Program-made: the position numbers and the translations under genes
Assembly (NCBI GenBank): GCA_900088475.1
Contig: FLMG01000772.1
Span: 1 to 21,771 of the forward strand
Length of the DNA: 21,771 nucleotides
Reading direction: 5' to 3'
Origin: Hyphochytrium catenoides
Taxonomy: Eukaryota; Sar; Hyphochytriomycetes; Hyphochytriales; Hyphochytriaceae
The notes under the pieces: model-generated
What the model saw: the letters and a program-made list of their open reading frames with translations, nothing else
Told to the model about the DNA's origin: nothing
Database searches by the model: none
In this document: in pieces, positions 10,120-20,244 of the stretch
How the letters are laid out: the number at the start of each line of letters is the position of its first letter
Position numbering within the stretch: position 1 is the first letter of the stretch

Positions 10120-10250
10120 TCAGAACGATCTAGTTAACCTTCAGCAGTGTGACAGAGTTGAACGTTGCGTCATACCTCCGCAACCAATAGAGAAAAGAAC
10201 TTGAAACGGATCTGCTGTCCTTCAGTTATAGCCAACTTGAAGGGCTTCTT
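9869..10250 (-). repeat. Right arm of the ~384-bp inverted repeat
   Basis: Reverse-complement partner of 9258-9641. Both ends coincide with the left-arm limits. The 279-codon + frame that begins inside this arm (10165-11004) is therefore antisense to repeat-borne coding sequence in its first part. Confidence 0.93.
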
Positions 10251-11479
10251 CGTAGTGCATCAGTGCTCAGGATTCTCCTACTTCTTTGTGCTGCGCTGTC
10301 TGACTACGTTTGAAGCCACCCTCCTCGCGCTAGAGCTTTGTCTCTTTGCGTTTGCCTTGTCAGGCGTCTTCTGCTTCTCTCCCATGGCTGTCCTCTTCTC
10401 TCTCACAGCTTTCTCCAGTTCTTGCTGCCTAGGACTTTTCGATGCCTTTCCAGTGAAAGTGAGGAAGAGGGGAAGGAACCTTTGTTTAGTGTGCTCTGTC
10501 TCCTTTACTTGTATCTTCTTTCTTCTCTATGCAAGAGTACCCAAGGATGTGTGTCAGTACCGCTTTGATCTGTGGAGAGGAGTTGTTGATCAAGCTCCAG
10601 CTGGCGGCCCTCGCCCGTGGAGCTTCTCTCTTTTCGAGTTCCTTCTAAATCGGGGCATCACCATCATTATGTTGACGTTCAAACTCACCTACGGCGTCTT
10701 CAAGCACCCACAAGACTGTGTGATCATCAAGAGCAGGCTCCGCGTGCTGGTGGAGAAGGTCAAGGAAGAGGCGAGTCACCACCTAGAGGAGGAAGAAGAT
10801 TTGCCTTCTTCGCTTCATTCCTCTATCCTTCTTCCCCCTCCTCTTATGTCGAAGCATCAAAGTGGTTGTCCTTCTGCGACTAATGACCGTGGAAGTCCCT
10901 CTCGGCCGGCTCCTTTGGATGATGATAGTCGTCCTGCGAATCTAATAACCGGCGTTGAGAGTAGACGACAACAACAGCGTATGAGCGTCTCCTCAGTAGA
11001 GTAACAACACTTGATGGTGGAGGAGGTGGAAGGAGCGGAGGAGTTATTGACTGCTGGCGGCGGAAGATACCTCTGTAGGGTGGTCGAGCGATCAAATGCC
11101 TTTCATCATCAAGCTTCCATCAGTCAGGGACCTATTGGCGGTGAGTTGATTTGGACGGACCCTAAAGCCACATAGGACCATCACCGGTCTGTCTTCGTTG
11201 TTCTTCTCTATGAGACACCCTTCTTCCGAACCCCCTCTAAGACTGTCCAGGCGCAAAAACTACTGTCTCCTTACTATCCGCTTAGAAGCCCAGGCGGCTC
11301 TCCTTACCGTTTCGGTCGTGAATGGCTTTTGACCTCTATTTGTGAGTTGTTTGTCTATCATTTAGAAGCACTATATAGAGATGTCCTAGATGATAATAAT
11401 GCAAGAGGCTTTGAAGGATAAAGGTCTAGAAAAGAGTCTACTTAAGAAGATGTCCCCCTCCTTGGGCTCGATAATCTTT
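10251..11479. other. Region with ambiguous coding signals
   Basis: A 279-codon + frame covers 10165-11004, but it starts antisense to the inverted-repeat gene copy, and its first half is hydrophobic and Cys-rich in the way antisense reading of Lys/Glu codons produces. Part of it (about 10668-10800, peptide LRVLVEKVKEE) looks more gene-like. A second + frame without its own start, 11176-11421, reads LLSPYYPLRSPGGSPYRFG and ends at TAA. It could be joined in phase to ATG 11096-11140, but only through an implausible 35-bp intron. I call no gene here. Confidence 0.3.
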
Positions 11480-14400
11480 CTACGCTCGTCGTGGACGAAA
11501 TCTTGAGGCCGGGTGCCATGCCAAAAGAACGACAATGCTTGAGAGGATTAGCTGAAGCGCCAGGTATGACCTTGTCAGGCCCAAGATATATATCACCCCC
11601 AAAAAAGTAAACAACCTGACTACAGCGAGCAAAGCTAGTCTCCTTGACTCTTTCTCTTGCAATACTCTGCCACGATTTCCTTGTTGCTCTTGCGTTACGG
11701 CGAGATGAAGTTCTTCAATGGCTGCATTAAAGCAGTCCGCCAGCTCTTGAGGGTCGTAGTCCACTCCATCATCCGCACAAACAGCGAGCTTCACTTCACC
11801 AGCATAGGAAATGACAGAAAAAGAGAGAGAGATTCCGCTGCTCACGTGGAAGGATAAATCTTGGACTGTTGCACCACCGAGTTCTCCCTTATATTCTGGC
11901 CCGCGGACATTTGTGAAGATGCATCTGCACAACGTACAGGTCGTCGTTCATTCTACGAATGGATGGCAGGGTGGAAGCGTCTCCAAAATAATAGAAGAAG
12001 AGAACTGGGGAGGAGGAGGAGGCATAGAAAGAAAGAGGAGGGCTCAATATAAGCATGAGGAAACAGGAGACGGACGAAGTCACTTGAATAGTATGGGCGA
12101 GCATACGAAGGAATGGTAAAGAGTGACAATGAAGAAGACGACTAGCAGAAGAAGAAGAAAAGAAGAAGAAGACAACAAGTGTAAGACTTCAAATCTCTTA
12201 TCAACCCACGTGTAGTTCTCCATTGCTGTCTTAGCAAGACGATAAAAGAGCTTTCTGGGAGCTATTCGGACAACCAGTTTATTGTTGAACTGCAGAACCG
12301 CTGCGATAGGGCTCCGCTTGAACTCATCACACCACTGCTTCGCTCTTTGAAGACGCTGTACTGGGCTCATGGCTGCGACAGGCAGGTGGAGGGGCACGTA
12401 GGAAAACTTGTTGCCACCATATGTTTCTGGATCTATGATAGCCACCGAGGGCGGTGTGCAATGGGCCATGTGGTAACAGAAAGGAGGGCAAAAGGCTTAA
12501 GAAGGGCAGCAGTGAGGGAAGGAGAGAAGGAGTAAACAAGGGCAGGAGTGAGCGCGATCAGGGACTCCGGTTTATAAAGGATACAGATACCAACATTAAT
12601 TGACCGAAGCCGAACGGCAAGTATGACAAAATGAGGATAAAGGGGCTTAAAAGGACTATGCGCCAAAGCAGCACTCGGTAGTAGTTGCAGGATCGGATCC
12701 GCCTCTCAGGAGACAGAAGAGAAGATGGCACGGCCTAGAGAAGAAGAAGGAAGAAGGAGAATTTGAAGTCTAGAAAGCAATGATGATGGAGACATTTGTT
12801 GATGCAGCGCTTATTTGGTTCTCGGGTGTCGACCGGAAGGATACATCTCATTGCTAAGTCTTCGAGCAGCACACAACGGTCTTTCTTCTTCTTTAGGAAC
12901 ATATATATGGCTGTGAGCAAGTGGTGTTGGCAGCCAGCATTATTAGGGACGACGGACAAAAACCAAGGCCAGGAGGACGCCAGTCAAGCGAGGGTGGAAG
13001 CCACTTACTTTGCCCAAGAGCAGCCACGAGAACGTCATTAATTGTCCCACAACAGGCATTCTTGATATCCTTTAGCTGGGAGAGAGGAATGGACCTCGAT
13101 CGAGCTATTCTTCTGCGCGGTTGCAACTCTTCCCAGGAACTCTTAAGCTTGCTTTCTGGGTCTTTCCATCCAAGAAGAGCAGAGAGCAGCTCATACCCGG
13201 TCTCCAGGCACAGCCAGAACCTAAGGGCGGGAGAGATAGCAGAAGCGTGACTTTATAAGGATATTCCGTTCCTCTGTGCTACTTACGTCTATCATCGCCG
13301 ATCGTAGAGGAAGGCACGGAGACGAACGAAGAAGAGCAGGAAATGTTTCGCTATCATGGAGGTACTGCCTTATGATCAGGGAGTGGACACCAAAAAGGTT
13401 CATGAACTCGAATTCTGACGATATAGGAAGACGCGGCCATGTGAAATGGGAGATTAGTTAAAGAAGCTCAATGGCTACCGAGAGACGAGTGAAATGGTGG
13501 GCACAGAAGTAGTCAAAGGAGGCAAAAAAGGCGGAACGAGGTGAACCGTATCGCTACCTGAGACCTAATTGCAGCGGGTTTCCCAATTCGCGCAAAAGTA
13601 AGAAGAAGTTTTCTTCTTTCCTAGCAGGGGAGGAGGTAAACCCTTTCTTGCTCTGTTCAACTGTTTGGTCGCCACTAGTAGTGGCGGGATCGAGGCAGTT
13701 CTTTAGGACCTGAACTAAGGATGTGCCGTCCCCAAGAGCGTGATGCATCCTGTAGACGACGCGATGGAATTGGTGAGACACAGAGGGGTCATGGAAGGAG
13801 AGCATAAGAGAGTAACAGTGTAAGCCAGACAGCCAGAGGACTCTGCACTATTTTTAGTAGCTCTGTATTGGTTGATAGAACGATAGCGTCGTCAAACACT
13901 TTGGCGGCAACCCCCACCTTTTCCCGTATGCGCAGTGCAAGTCTCACCTGATTACTAGCATGGCGTTTCCCGAGTCCGCAAGACTTTTGATTGCATACCA
14001 ACGCCAGAGTGGCCGGTCTGAATCAAACTGTTCTGCGAACAGCGCCCCGATGAAGCTGTTCAACTCCTTGACGGTAGAGGGTGAGGGCAATCCGACTTCT
14101 GTCACGTGATAATCAAGATCGACCTACTGGCGGGGAAGCGATCGTGCAACGATTCGAAAGTTGATGAGTATTCTTGGTGATGGGAGGGCGAGGAGGGTGC
14201 GCAAATGGGAAGATAACTGACTGCTGAAGAAAGCTAATCGCATTTTCAAACCTATCTTACCTAGCCAGGTTACCTAACACGTTCTACCGACTAGAGCAAT
14301 ATCATGGAAGAAGGGAAACTACTATCATGAAGCAAAGGCAATGCAGGGGGAAAGAGTGTAATGACGGTAGCCTTGAAGCAGCGAGGACCTCGGTCGAAAA

Positions 14401-14534
14401 GTCCCAAAAGTATGTCGATCCCACCAGCTTCGGAGCTGCTCGAAAACGTTCATACTTGAGAAGTCCGTCGCGGGCAATGGCCTTACATTGTCCCACCAAG
14501 TAAGTGAGAGCGTCGCAAACAACTACTGGGAAGA
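11480..14534 (-). CDS. Wax ester synthase/diacylglycerol acyltransferase (WS/DGAT), multi-exon, N-terminus not found
   Basis: Role in the family: esterifies fatty alcohols or diacylglycerol with acyl-CoA to give wax esters or triacylglycerol, at ER/lipid-droplet membranes. Exons seen, in transcript order: 14534-14389 (LLKYERFRAAPKLVGSTYFW), 14123-13948 (DRPLWRWYAIKSLADSGNAM), 13749-13558 (active site HHALGDG, its Arg codon split by an intron), a poorly resolved exon near 13420-13300, about 13220-13009 (TINDVLVAALGQ), 12910-12794 (CILPVDTREP), 12432-12210 (YGGNKFSYVPLHLPV), 11924-11480 (CIFTNVRGPE, SYAGEVKLAV). Resolved joins keep phase; the donors at 14388 (GTCCTC) and 12793 (GTCTCC) are weak. 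Both WS/DGAT domains are present in normal order. The last exon adds about 60 residues with two hydrophobic helices after the conserved domain. The usual first 30-40 residues, before the RFR region, are absent. Directly upstream lies the DNA-polymerase element. Confidence 0.85.
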
Positions 14535-17500
14535 CTGTGAATAAGGTGAAGCACTCTAAGAGGGTAGGACTTAAAAGGGAAACAAATAGCAACAAGCTTG
14601 TGTGCTTGTCTGGAGGAGAACTCTTTCCGCTGTAGGTTTAGCAGTACTTCACGTCGACCCAAACGGATGCTGTTTACTTTCTTCGTCATGCTGACGAGCA
14701 CAGCATTGAGGTCAGTTGCAGTAAAACTCTTCCTCCAGCGCTAGCAGATGTCATTTTGCATCGCCTCAAAAGTTCAAGGGTTCCCACAACGCTCACGCTG
14801 ACAAACTGCAAGGCTATGGTTTTTGCGAAGATGAGACCCATGATCAAAAAGCTTCAAGAGAAGGTTGCGAAGTTCGATGTAGGGGCGACTAACGAAAGTG
14901 TAACAATCGCCAGAGCCGTCATTACATCTGGGGATGACCGCTTGCAGTTCATGGCGGACCTGAAAGCTGCCTTTCCTACTGAGTCCTTTACGTTGAAGCT
15001 CAAGTTCAACGCAAACTATCAACAGCGACAGGAGCTGGGACAACAGTAGTATGAAGAAAAGCTCATCAACGACAGCTATGATCGTGAGAGAGACTACCTC
15101 AGTACCCAGACGGGGCTACCCACCAAGGAGGCTGCGCTGAAGCTTCAGGAAAAGCTGTTGGATGAGTTCAAGCAGGGGTGCAAACAAAAGGCCACTGTTG
15201 AGGTATCATCATTGAGCAAGCAGGCGTCACACCTTCAGGCGATCAGTCTAGAGACGTCTACATGGCTGTCTGCCGTCTTCAAGGTGAGCCGCTGTACCTT
15301 GACACGTCCACGAAGAAGGCATGGAAGTCCAAGCTAAAAGCTTTTGTTGAGCAGGCCGGCGCCCGGGCACTGTCCGAGACCTACATGCCAATTCCCATCT
15401 GAGTATCGCTTCCCTCCAGCACGCAACTGGCATAACTGGGAGGCAATCTTTGATCAGGAGATGAAGCCCCTGATCAAGATCGCGTTAGAGACTGCAGTGC
15501 AGCTCCATGGGACCATCAGGGTCAAGCTTCGACTTGTCTGCTCTACCAGCGAGTTCCTTGAGGGCAAAGAGCTCCTCGTGACATTCTTGTTTCCAGAGCA
15601 GAATATGTTTGAAGTCCAGAGCGACGCGAGGGTGAGACGCTTTCTGATTGAAGCTCATATCTTCTTACAGAACTTCACCATGGACGGCTCTAAGTACCGA
15701 TCATCTCAAGAGCACCTTAAGGATTTCAAGTCCATGCGGCTCGACATACTCAAATGCGGGCGAAGGCCAGCTAAGCCTGCAGGATGCCGCGGGGTAAAGA
15801 AAAGTTTCAGGCCCGGGGTCTACCATCCAGATAACACTACGGACGATCTCTGCTTTTATCGTTCACTTGCCTTGGGAATGAATCCGGACTACGAAAAGCA
15901 GATGAAGAAGGAAGGCAGCTACCTCCAGGAGGCGGTAGCCCGGGACCTCTGTTGCCAAGCAAATGGCTGCGAGGTAACTCTCCTTGTCCAGGACCTACTG
16001 ACTCGGGATGACCCTGTCCTGAGGGATGCCGCTGCGCTTGGTCAAATCGTTAGAGATAGGCTTGCAAAACGAGGAGATAATGTTCGCAAGCCCGGTAGGC
16101 CAGCCAAGACGAACAAGAAGGCGGAGGATCTATCGGAACAGCTCCAGAATCAGCCTCTCAAACCGTCAAAGCATACAGCGGCATGTCAGAGACAAGTTGT
16201 CAATCTACATGAAGACCTTGATGACCTCTGCGCTGCCTTGGGCGTCAACGTGATGGTATTGAGGCTCCTTGACGGCGGTCAAGATTACGAGATCGTCGCA
16301 CATGGCCTCACGGACGATAGCACTTGGGATATCTTCTTACAGTATGAAGACATTAACAAGAATAAGGGTCACGTTTCACTCATTCAGCACCTTCATAACT
16401 TTTCCGCCGTGACAAAGTGCCCGTACTACTGTAACCGAGTATGGGCAAGAGGAAGCAGCAGTGGTCTTTATTATGACAGATCCCCTGATACCTACAGCCG
16501 CCATCTCACTGCCTGTAGCAAAAGATCGTCCCAGGTAGAGCTGACATCATTCCACAAGACGGGCTCTATCAAGTATACCCCCAAGAAACCCCTACTAGAG
16601 AAGCTTTTGAACGGTAAGCAATTCCCCTTTGAAAACTTTATCGCGTTCGACCTAAAGTCCGTTGTGGATCCGATGACAGGCGTCCACGAGATAGCATCGG
16701 TATCCGCGAAGGATGCAAGCGGACAACTGTCAGGCCTTACGTATACTCAAGTGGAGGAAGCTGAACCCTCAGCCCTGCAAGTGCTGGCAAAATGGCTTGT
16801 GGACAACGCTGAGAAGTTGCATCAAAAGATTCAAACGAAGCGCCAGAGCCTCTTATATAGTTTCCGTAAAGGTGTGTGCAGCTGCACGTCGTGTCACTGC
16901 GGAGAATGTCTGGGACTGCGGAAGCATGATGGCTGGAAGATCATCATGCACGCAAAAGGCTGCTCCTATGTAGAGCTTGACAAAGAGCTCGTCCGGGAAG
17001 GTTATACTCACAACAGCTTTACGATTCCAGTTGTCTGGTTTCACTCGGGCTTCTTTAGTCTGAGGGTGTTGCTACCCTATCTCTGCCAATTCGGTAAGGT
17101 AAGCAAGATTATCAAACTCAAGCAGCTCGAGTGGCAGGTATCAACTCCGTCTGGCCAGCTTACGTACACGTTTTGCAATCTGCAGCAACATGGCACCGCG
17201 GATGATGAGAGCCCGGAGGCCTTTGCAAAACGACAAGGGATCAATCCTCAGACACTTCCCTACCCTCATAGGCACATGACCAGTCTAAGTGTATACAAGG
17301 AGGAAAGTCTGCCACTGGACTGTTGGGATTGATCAGAAGATCAGCATGCTGCGCAGCAAGCCTGGGATTCACTTCCTTCGGACAAGACGCTTAAGGCCTA
17401 TACTGAGCTGTGCTTGCGCCGTAGACTTGATCTCATCACTAAAGCCACACAGAGGTACCGAGAGCAAATTATGACCGATCTTGGTATTGAGGCACTCAAT

Positions 17501-19094
17501 TATGTATCCATGTTCGCTATCGCCAGAGCCAACAATCGGAAGAACTTTCTGAAAACTGTCTTACCATACATTCCAGACCAGAACGTCTATCAGATGGTGA
17601 AGGACGCCAACTATGGGGGTCTATGTTACGTCATGAAACACTATGATCGTGCAGATGATGAGCACGCCGTCTTGGCCTTTTGATGCCGTCAACGCGTATG
17701 GTAAAGGCATGCGTCTGCCACTGCTTGTACCATTGCATACCGTCCTTGAGAACGGCGAGGTTCAGGCATGTGACAAGTTCCTCGAGGACACCAATGAGTG
17801 TGACAAGCTGATGACGGCGTTAAACACGGTCAGCAAGACGGAGGCTGGGAAACAATATGCAGAACGCTTCTTACATGACGACGGCTTTGATCCTGTCCGG
17901 GATGACCCTTTTTATGGCGTGCCAGACGGCCTATATCGGTGTGACCTCTTCTATACCGCCGAGCAACTAGAGCGACTCAAAGTATTCTTGCCGCTCTGCT
18001 CACGCCAAGCTGTCGACGCCGAATGTCTAGGAGCTCATGGCAACAAGCTGAAAAAGATGAACTAGAAGGATTGGTCGCAGCAGAAGCTTCTTCTCACCGC
18101 TTACGAGAAGTACGACTACGTGGTCCCATCAACGTCACTCAAGTGGCTTTTAGCAAACGATATGGTTACGGTTCATAGGATCATCTCCGTCTACCCGATG
18201 GAACTTAAGATCGTCTTTCGCGACTATGTCGACCACTACACGAAGCTAAGGCAGAACGCTAAGAATAACATCGCGGCAGAGGTTGACGTGCACGCCTCAG
18301 AAGCCGTTATGAAATTCTCCAAGATGGCAGTGAATGGACTCTTCGGCAGCCAGTTGCTTAATCCAGAGAATTTTAGGAAAGAAGTGCTGATCTTCAATCA
18401 AGAGGACTTTGCCAAGGCGAGCACGGACTTCTGGGTCGACGTCGACCTTCTAGACTCTACCTCCTTTATGCTCTCTACCAAGAAATCCAAGGTCGACATG
18501 CCAACACCACTCTACCTGGGAATCGACATCCTTTGGCATCAGAAGCTCCTCATGCTCGACTTCCTCTACAATTGCTTATTGAAGACCTTCAGTAAGTCAA
18601 ATGAGCTCTCTCTTATCTACACGGACACTGACTGCTTCGTCTTCAAAGTGAAAATGCCTGACGTGGGGAGGTCAACTGAGGAGATGCTCCAGCTGTTCCA
18701 ACAGAGGTTTGACCCTAACGTACGGGAGCGTTACTTCTCCAAGGATGCCAATGACATGACCCCAGGTAAATTCAAGCTTGAGCACCATATTCAAGAAGTT
18801 GTATGCCTGCAACCTAAAGTTCGATCGATGAAGCTGATGTATCCCGACGATAAGGGCCAGGACGAAGTTCGGAAGATGAAGTTTCTGCGCGCCAAGGACA
18901 ACAAAGACTTTACCCATGAGAAGTATGTTGCTGCATGGAAACATAGTCGACGCTTTGTAGGGTCTAATACCATCCACAAGAAGATTGGAGCGGGTGTTCA
19001 AACCGTGACCCAAAGGACGAGCACTGATGCCATGGATAGCAAGAGCTGCTGGCCGTCTTCCAATGAGAGCGCACCGTTAGGCCTATATGAGAAC

Positions 19095-19388
19095 TGTAAG
19101 CATCAATGCAGCGAATCTACTGGCTGCACTCATGTAGATGAGCGTTATTGCTACAGTTGTCAGTTTAGAGTGACTGATCCAGTGACTGAGTGTAAGTCAT
19201 GCGGGCTAACACGATGCTTGCCTTGTCACGAAAGAGTCAATCGCCACCGAGGGAACAAAATGCGCGGTGCAAGCACGAAAGGTCGTTTGATGACATGTGC
19301 AGACTGTGGGCTGACGAAGAGTGATCCCTGCCAAGCTGAAATTAGAAAGGTCTTTGTATGCGGCCATAGTAGCTGTGACGAGAGCTGC
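19095..19388 (+). other. Cys-rich, zinc-ribbon-like region of the polymerase protein
   Basis: About 98 residues contain some 18 Cys, many in CxxC pairs (CYSC, CKSC, CLPC, CADC), with His residues nearby (CHERVNRH, CGHSSC). The density and pairing imply several bound zinc ions, perhaps two or three ribbon or treble-clef folds. It sits after the polymerase thumb and before the HNH-like domain. A DNA- or protein-binding role is inference. Confidence 0.75.
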
Positions 19389-19595
19389 GGTGGTCGAGTC
19401 CGAAGACCTGCATGGTCTCCTCAGCGCGCTCTGCAGAACATGTACCAGAACTGGTGCAAGAGTATCTATACTGTCAAGCGCCACATAAAGGACTTTAGCC
19501 TCGGCGTCAGGGAGGTCCGCTCTATTACAACCAAACAGGCATTTGAGAGGCGGCTACTGGAGTTGTTAACGAAGAAACGGGAGTTCAGCCTTATG

Positions 19596-19751
19596 AACTA
19601 TGGTCCTGTGTGGAATCTTGAGCATCTGCTTCCCCGAGACACCTTATGGGCCACTCAAGTGGCTGACCAGCTAGCCACTGCCGGCATGATTTGGCAGGTT
19701 GACAATCTAGACGTACTCACAGTGGAGGAGAACGCTAGAGCAGGCGGGACA
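19596..19751 (+). other. HNH-nuclease-like domain at the polymerase C-terminus
   Basis: The segment reads YGPVWNLEHLLPRD followed about 20 residues later by DNLDVLTVEENARAGG. Known HNH nucleases of phage and large viruses have the pattern W-x-(I/L)-(D/E)-H-(I/L)-x-P, then N-L-x-x-L-x-x-x-E-N-x-x-x-G. All of these landmarks are met, including the probable metal-binding His (codon 19623) and the NL...EN block (from 19704). The second His typical of some subfamilies is replaced by N, as in HNN variants. The frame is uninterrupted from motif B to the stop at 19775. Confidence 0.65.
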
Positions 19752-19775
19752 TCGCGAAAGAGTAAGAAGTCGTAG

Positions 19776-19839
19776 CTGATGCCGGTTTCTCCTTTTTTTT
19801 TCCGCAGAATATATAAGGAAACTGTAAGTCTAAATTGCT
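19776..19839 (+). promoter_or_regulatory. Compact promoter before the coiled-coil gene
   Basis: Only 64 bases separate the polymerase stop from the next ATG. They contain a T9 run, a TATATAA box at 19810-19816 (24 bases before the ATG) and TCTAAATT at 19829-19836. The same pairing of TATATA and TCTAAATT recurs before the gene at 20784. The T-run followed by CCGCAG also resembles a splice acceptor, which is an alternative reading. Confidence 0.55.
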
Positions 19840-20244
19840 ATGGAGGTTCTCAAGTATTCAGATGACGACAGCGACAGAGGTGACGCTTGGTGGAATGAGC
19901 GCTACAATTACCTTATGGATAGAATCCCACCGAGCGTCAGGGCTCATTTGAAGGCACGTATAATGAACACCCGCATTCGTGGCCGGAAGTTTGAGCTTGA
20001 TGAGATCAGTGTCGCCTTTGCTATGTTTTTAGAAGACCAAGTCGAGAGCTATGAACGGAAAAAAGAGTCCCTCGCCATTAACAACAAGATTGTTAGAGAC
20101 CGCATGGACGGCCTGCATGCTACCATTCGAGACCTAGAGAAGAAGCTCGAAGACTGTAAGAAAGTCATTCAGCGGCAACATAGGCTCATCGAGTCATTCA
20201 GAGGAAAAGGGGACTCTAAGGACCATCGCGAGCGGAGGAGGTGA
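19840..20244 (+). CDS. Small charged coiled-coil protein of the element, function unknown
   Basis: Intact 134-residue frame from ATG 19840 to TGA 20244. I do not recognise the family. The N-terminus is acidic (SDDDSDRGDAWW), residues about 25-60 look helical and Arg-rich, and about 65-118 form a heptad-rich helix (KIVRDRMDGLHATIRDLEKK) likely to make a coiled coil. The C-terminus is very basic (DHRERRR). Intronless, with a TATA-like box 24 bases upstream. Its last 29 bases overlap the 3' end of the opposing helix-turn-helix gene. A structural or DNA-associated role is possible but not shown. Confidence 0.75.
   Translation: MEVLKYSDDDSDRGDAWWNERYNYLMDRIPPSVRAHLKARIMNTRIRGRKFELDEISVAFAMFLEDQVESYERKKESLAINNKIVRDRMDGLHATIRDLEKKLEDCKKVIQRQHRLIESFRGKGDSKDHRERRR

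Larger units (their letters stand above)
14642..19775 (+). pseudogene. polB: Protein-primed type family B DNA polymerase with C-terminal Cys-rich and HNH-like domains, multiply broken
   Basis: One collinear protein of about 1,700 residues can be followed through 14642-19775. Order seen: N-terminal region with a GSKYRSS and DDLCFYRSLAL block typical of Polinton polymerases; C2HC finger (CPYYC...HLTAC, 16418-16520); exonuclease domain (16640-17440); polymerase motif A DAVNAYGKGM (about 17682), motif B KFSKMAVNGLFG (18312-18347), motif C YTDTD (18618-18632); thumb-like FTHEKYVAAW; Cys-rich region 19095-19388; HNH-like C-terminus 19600-19748. The catalytic polymerase aspartates are all present. 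Lesions: stops TAG 15047-15049, TGA 17330-17332, TAG 18063-18065; frameshifts at about 15200-15262, 15338-15400, and at TTTT 17678-17681. The start is not determined: the frame is open from 14642, with two more stops just before it. Role in the family: copies the element from a protein-primed end. It is probably non-functional as it stands, unless some lesions are assembly errors. Confidence 0.93.

Noticed and set aside
10165-11004. 279-codon plus-strand frame as a gene
   Set aside because: Its start is antisense to the inverted-repeat gene copy, and its first half mirrors a Lys/Arg-rich minus-strand frame. No family motif is visible.
15047-18065. Alternative genetic code in the element, with TAG or TGA read as an amino acid
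   Set aside because: Both TAG and TGA occur inside the polymerase, but TAG also ends the polymerase and the helix-turn-helix gene, and TGA ends the coiled-coil gene. Frameshifts accompany the stops, so decay or sequence error is simpler.
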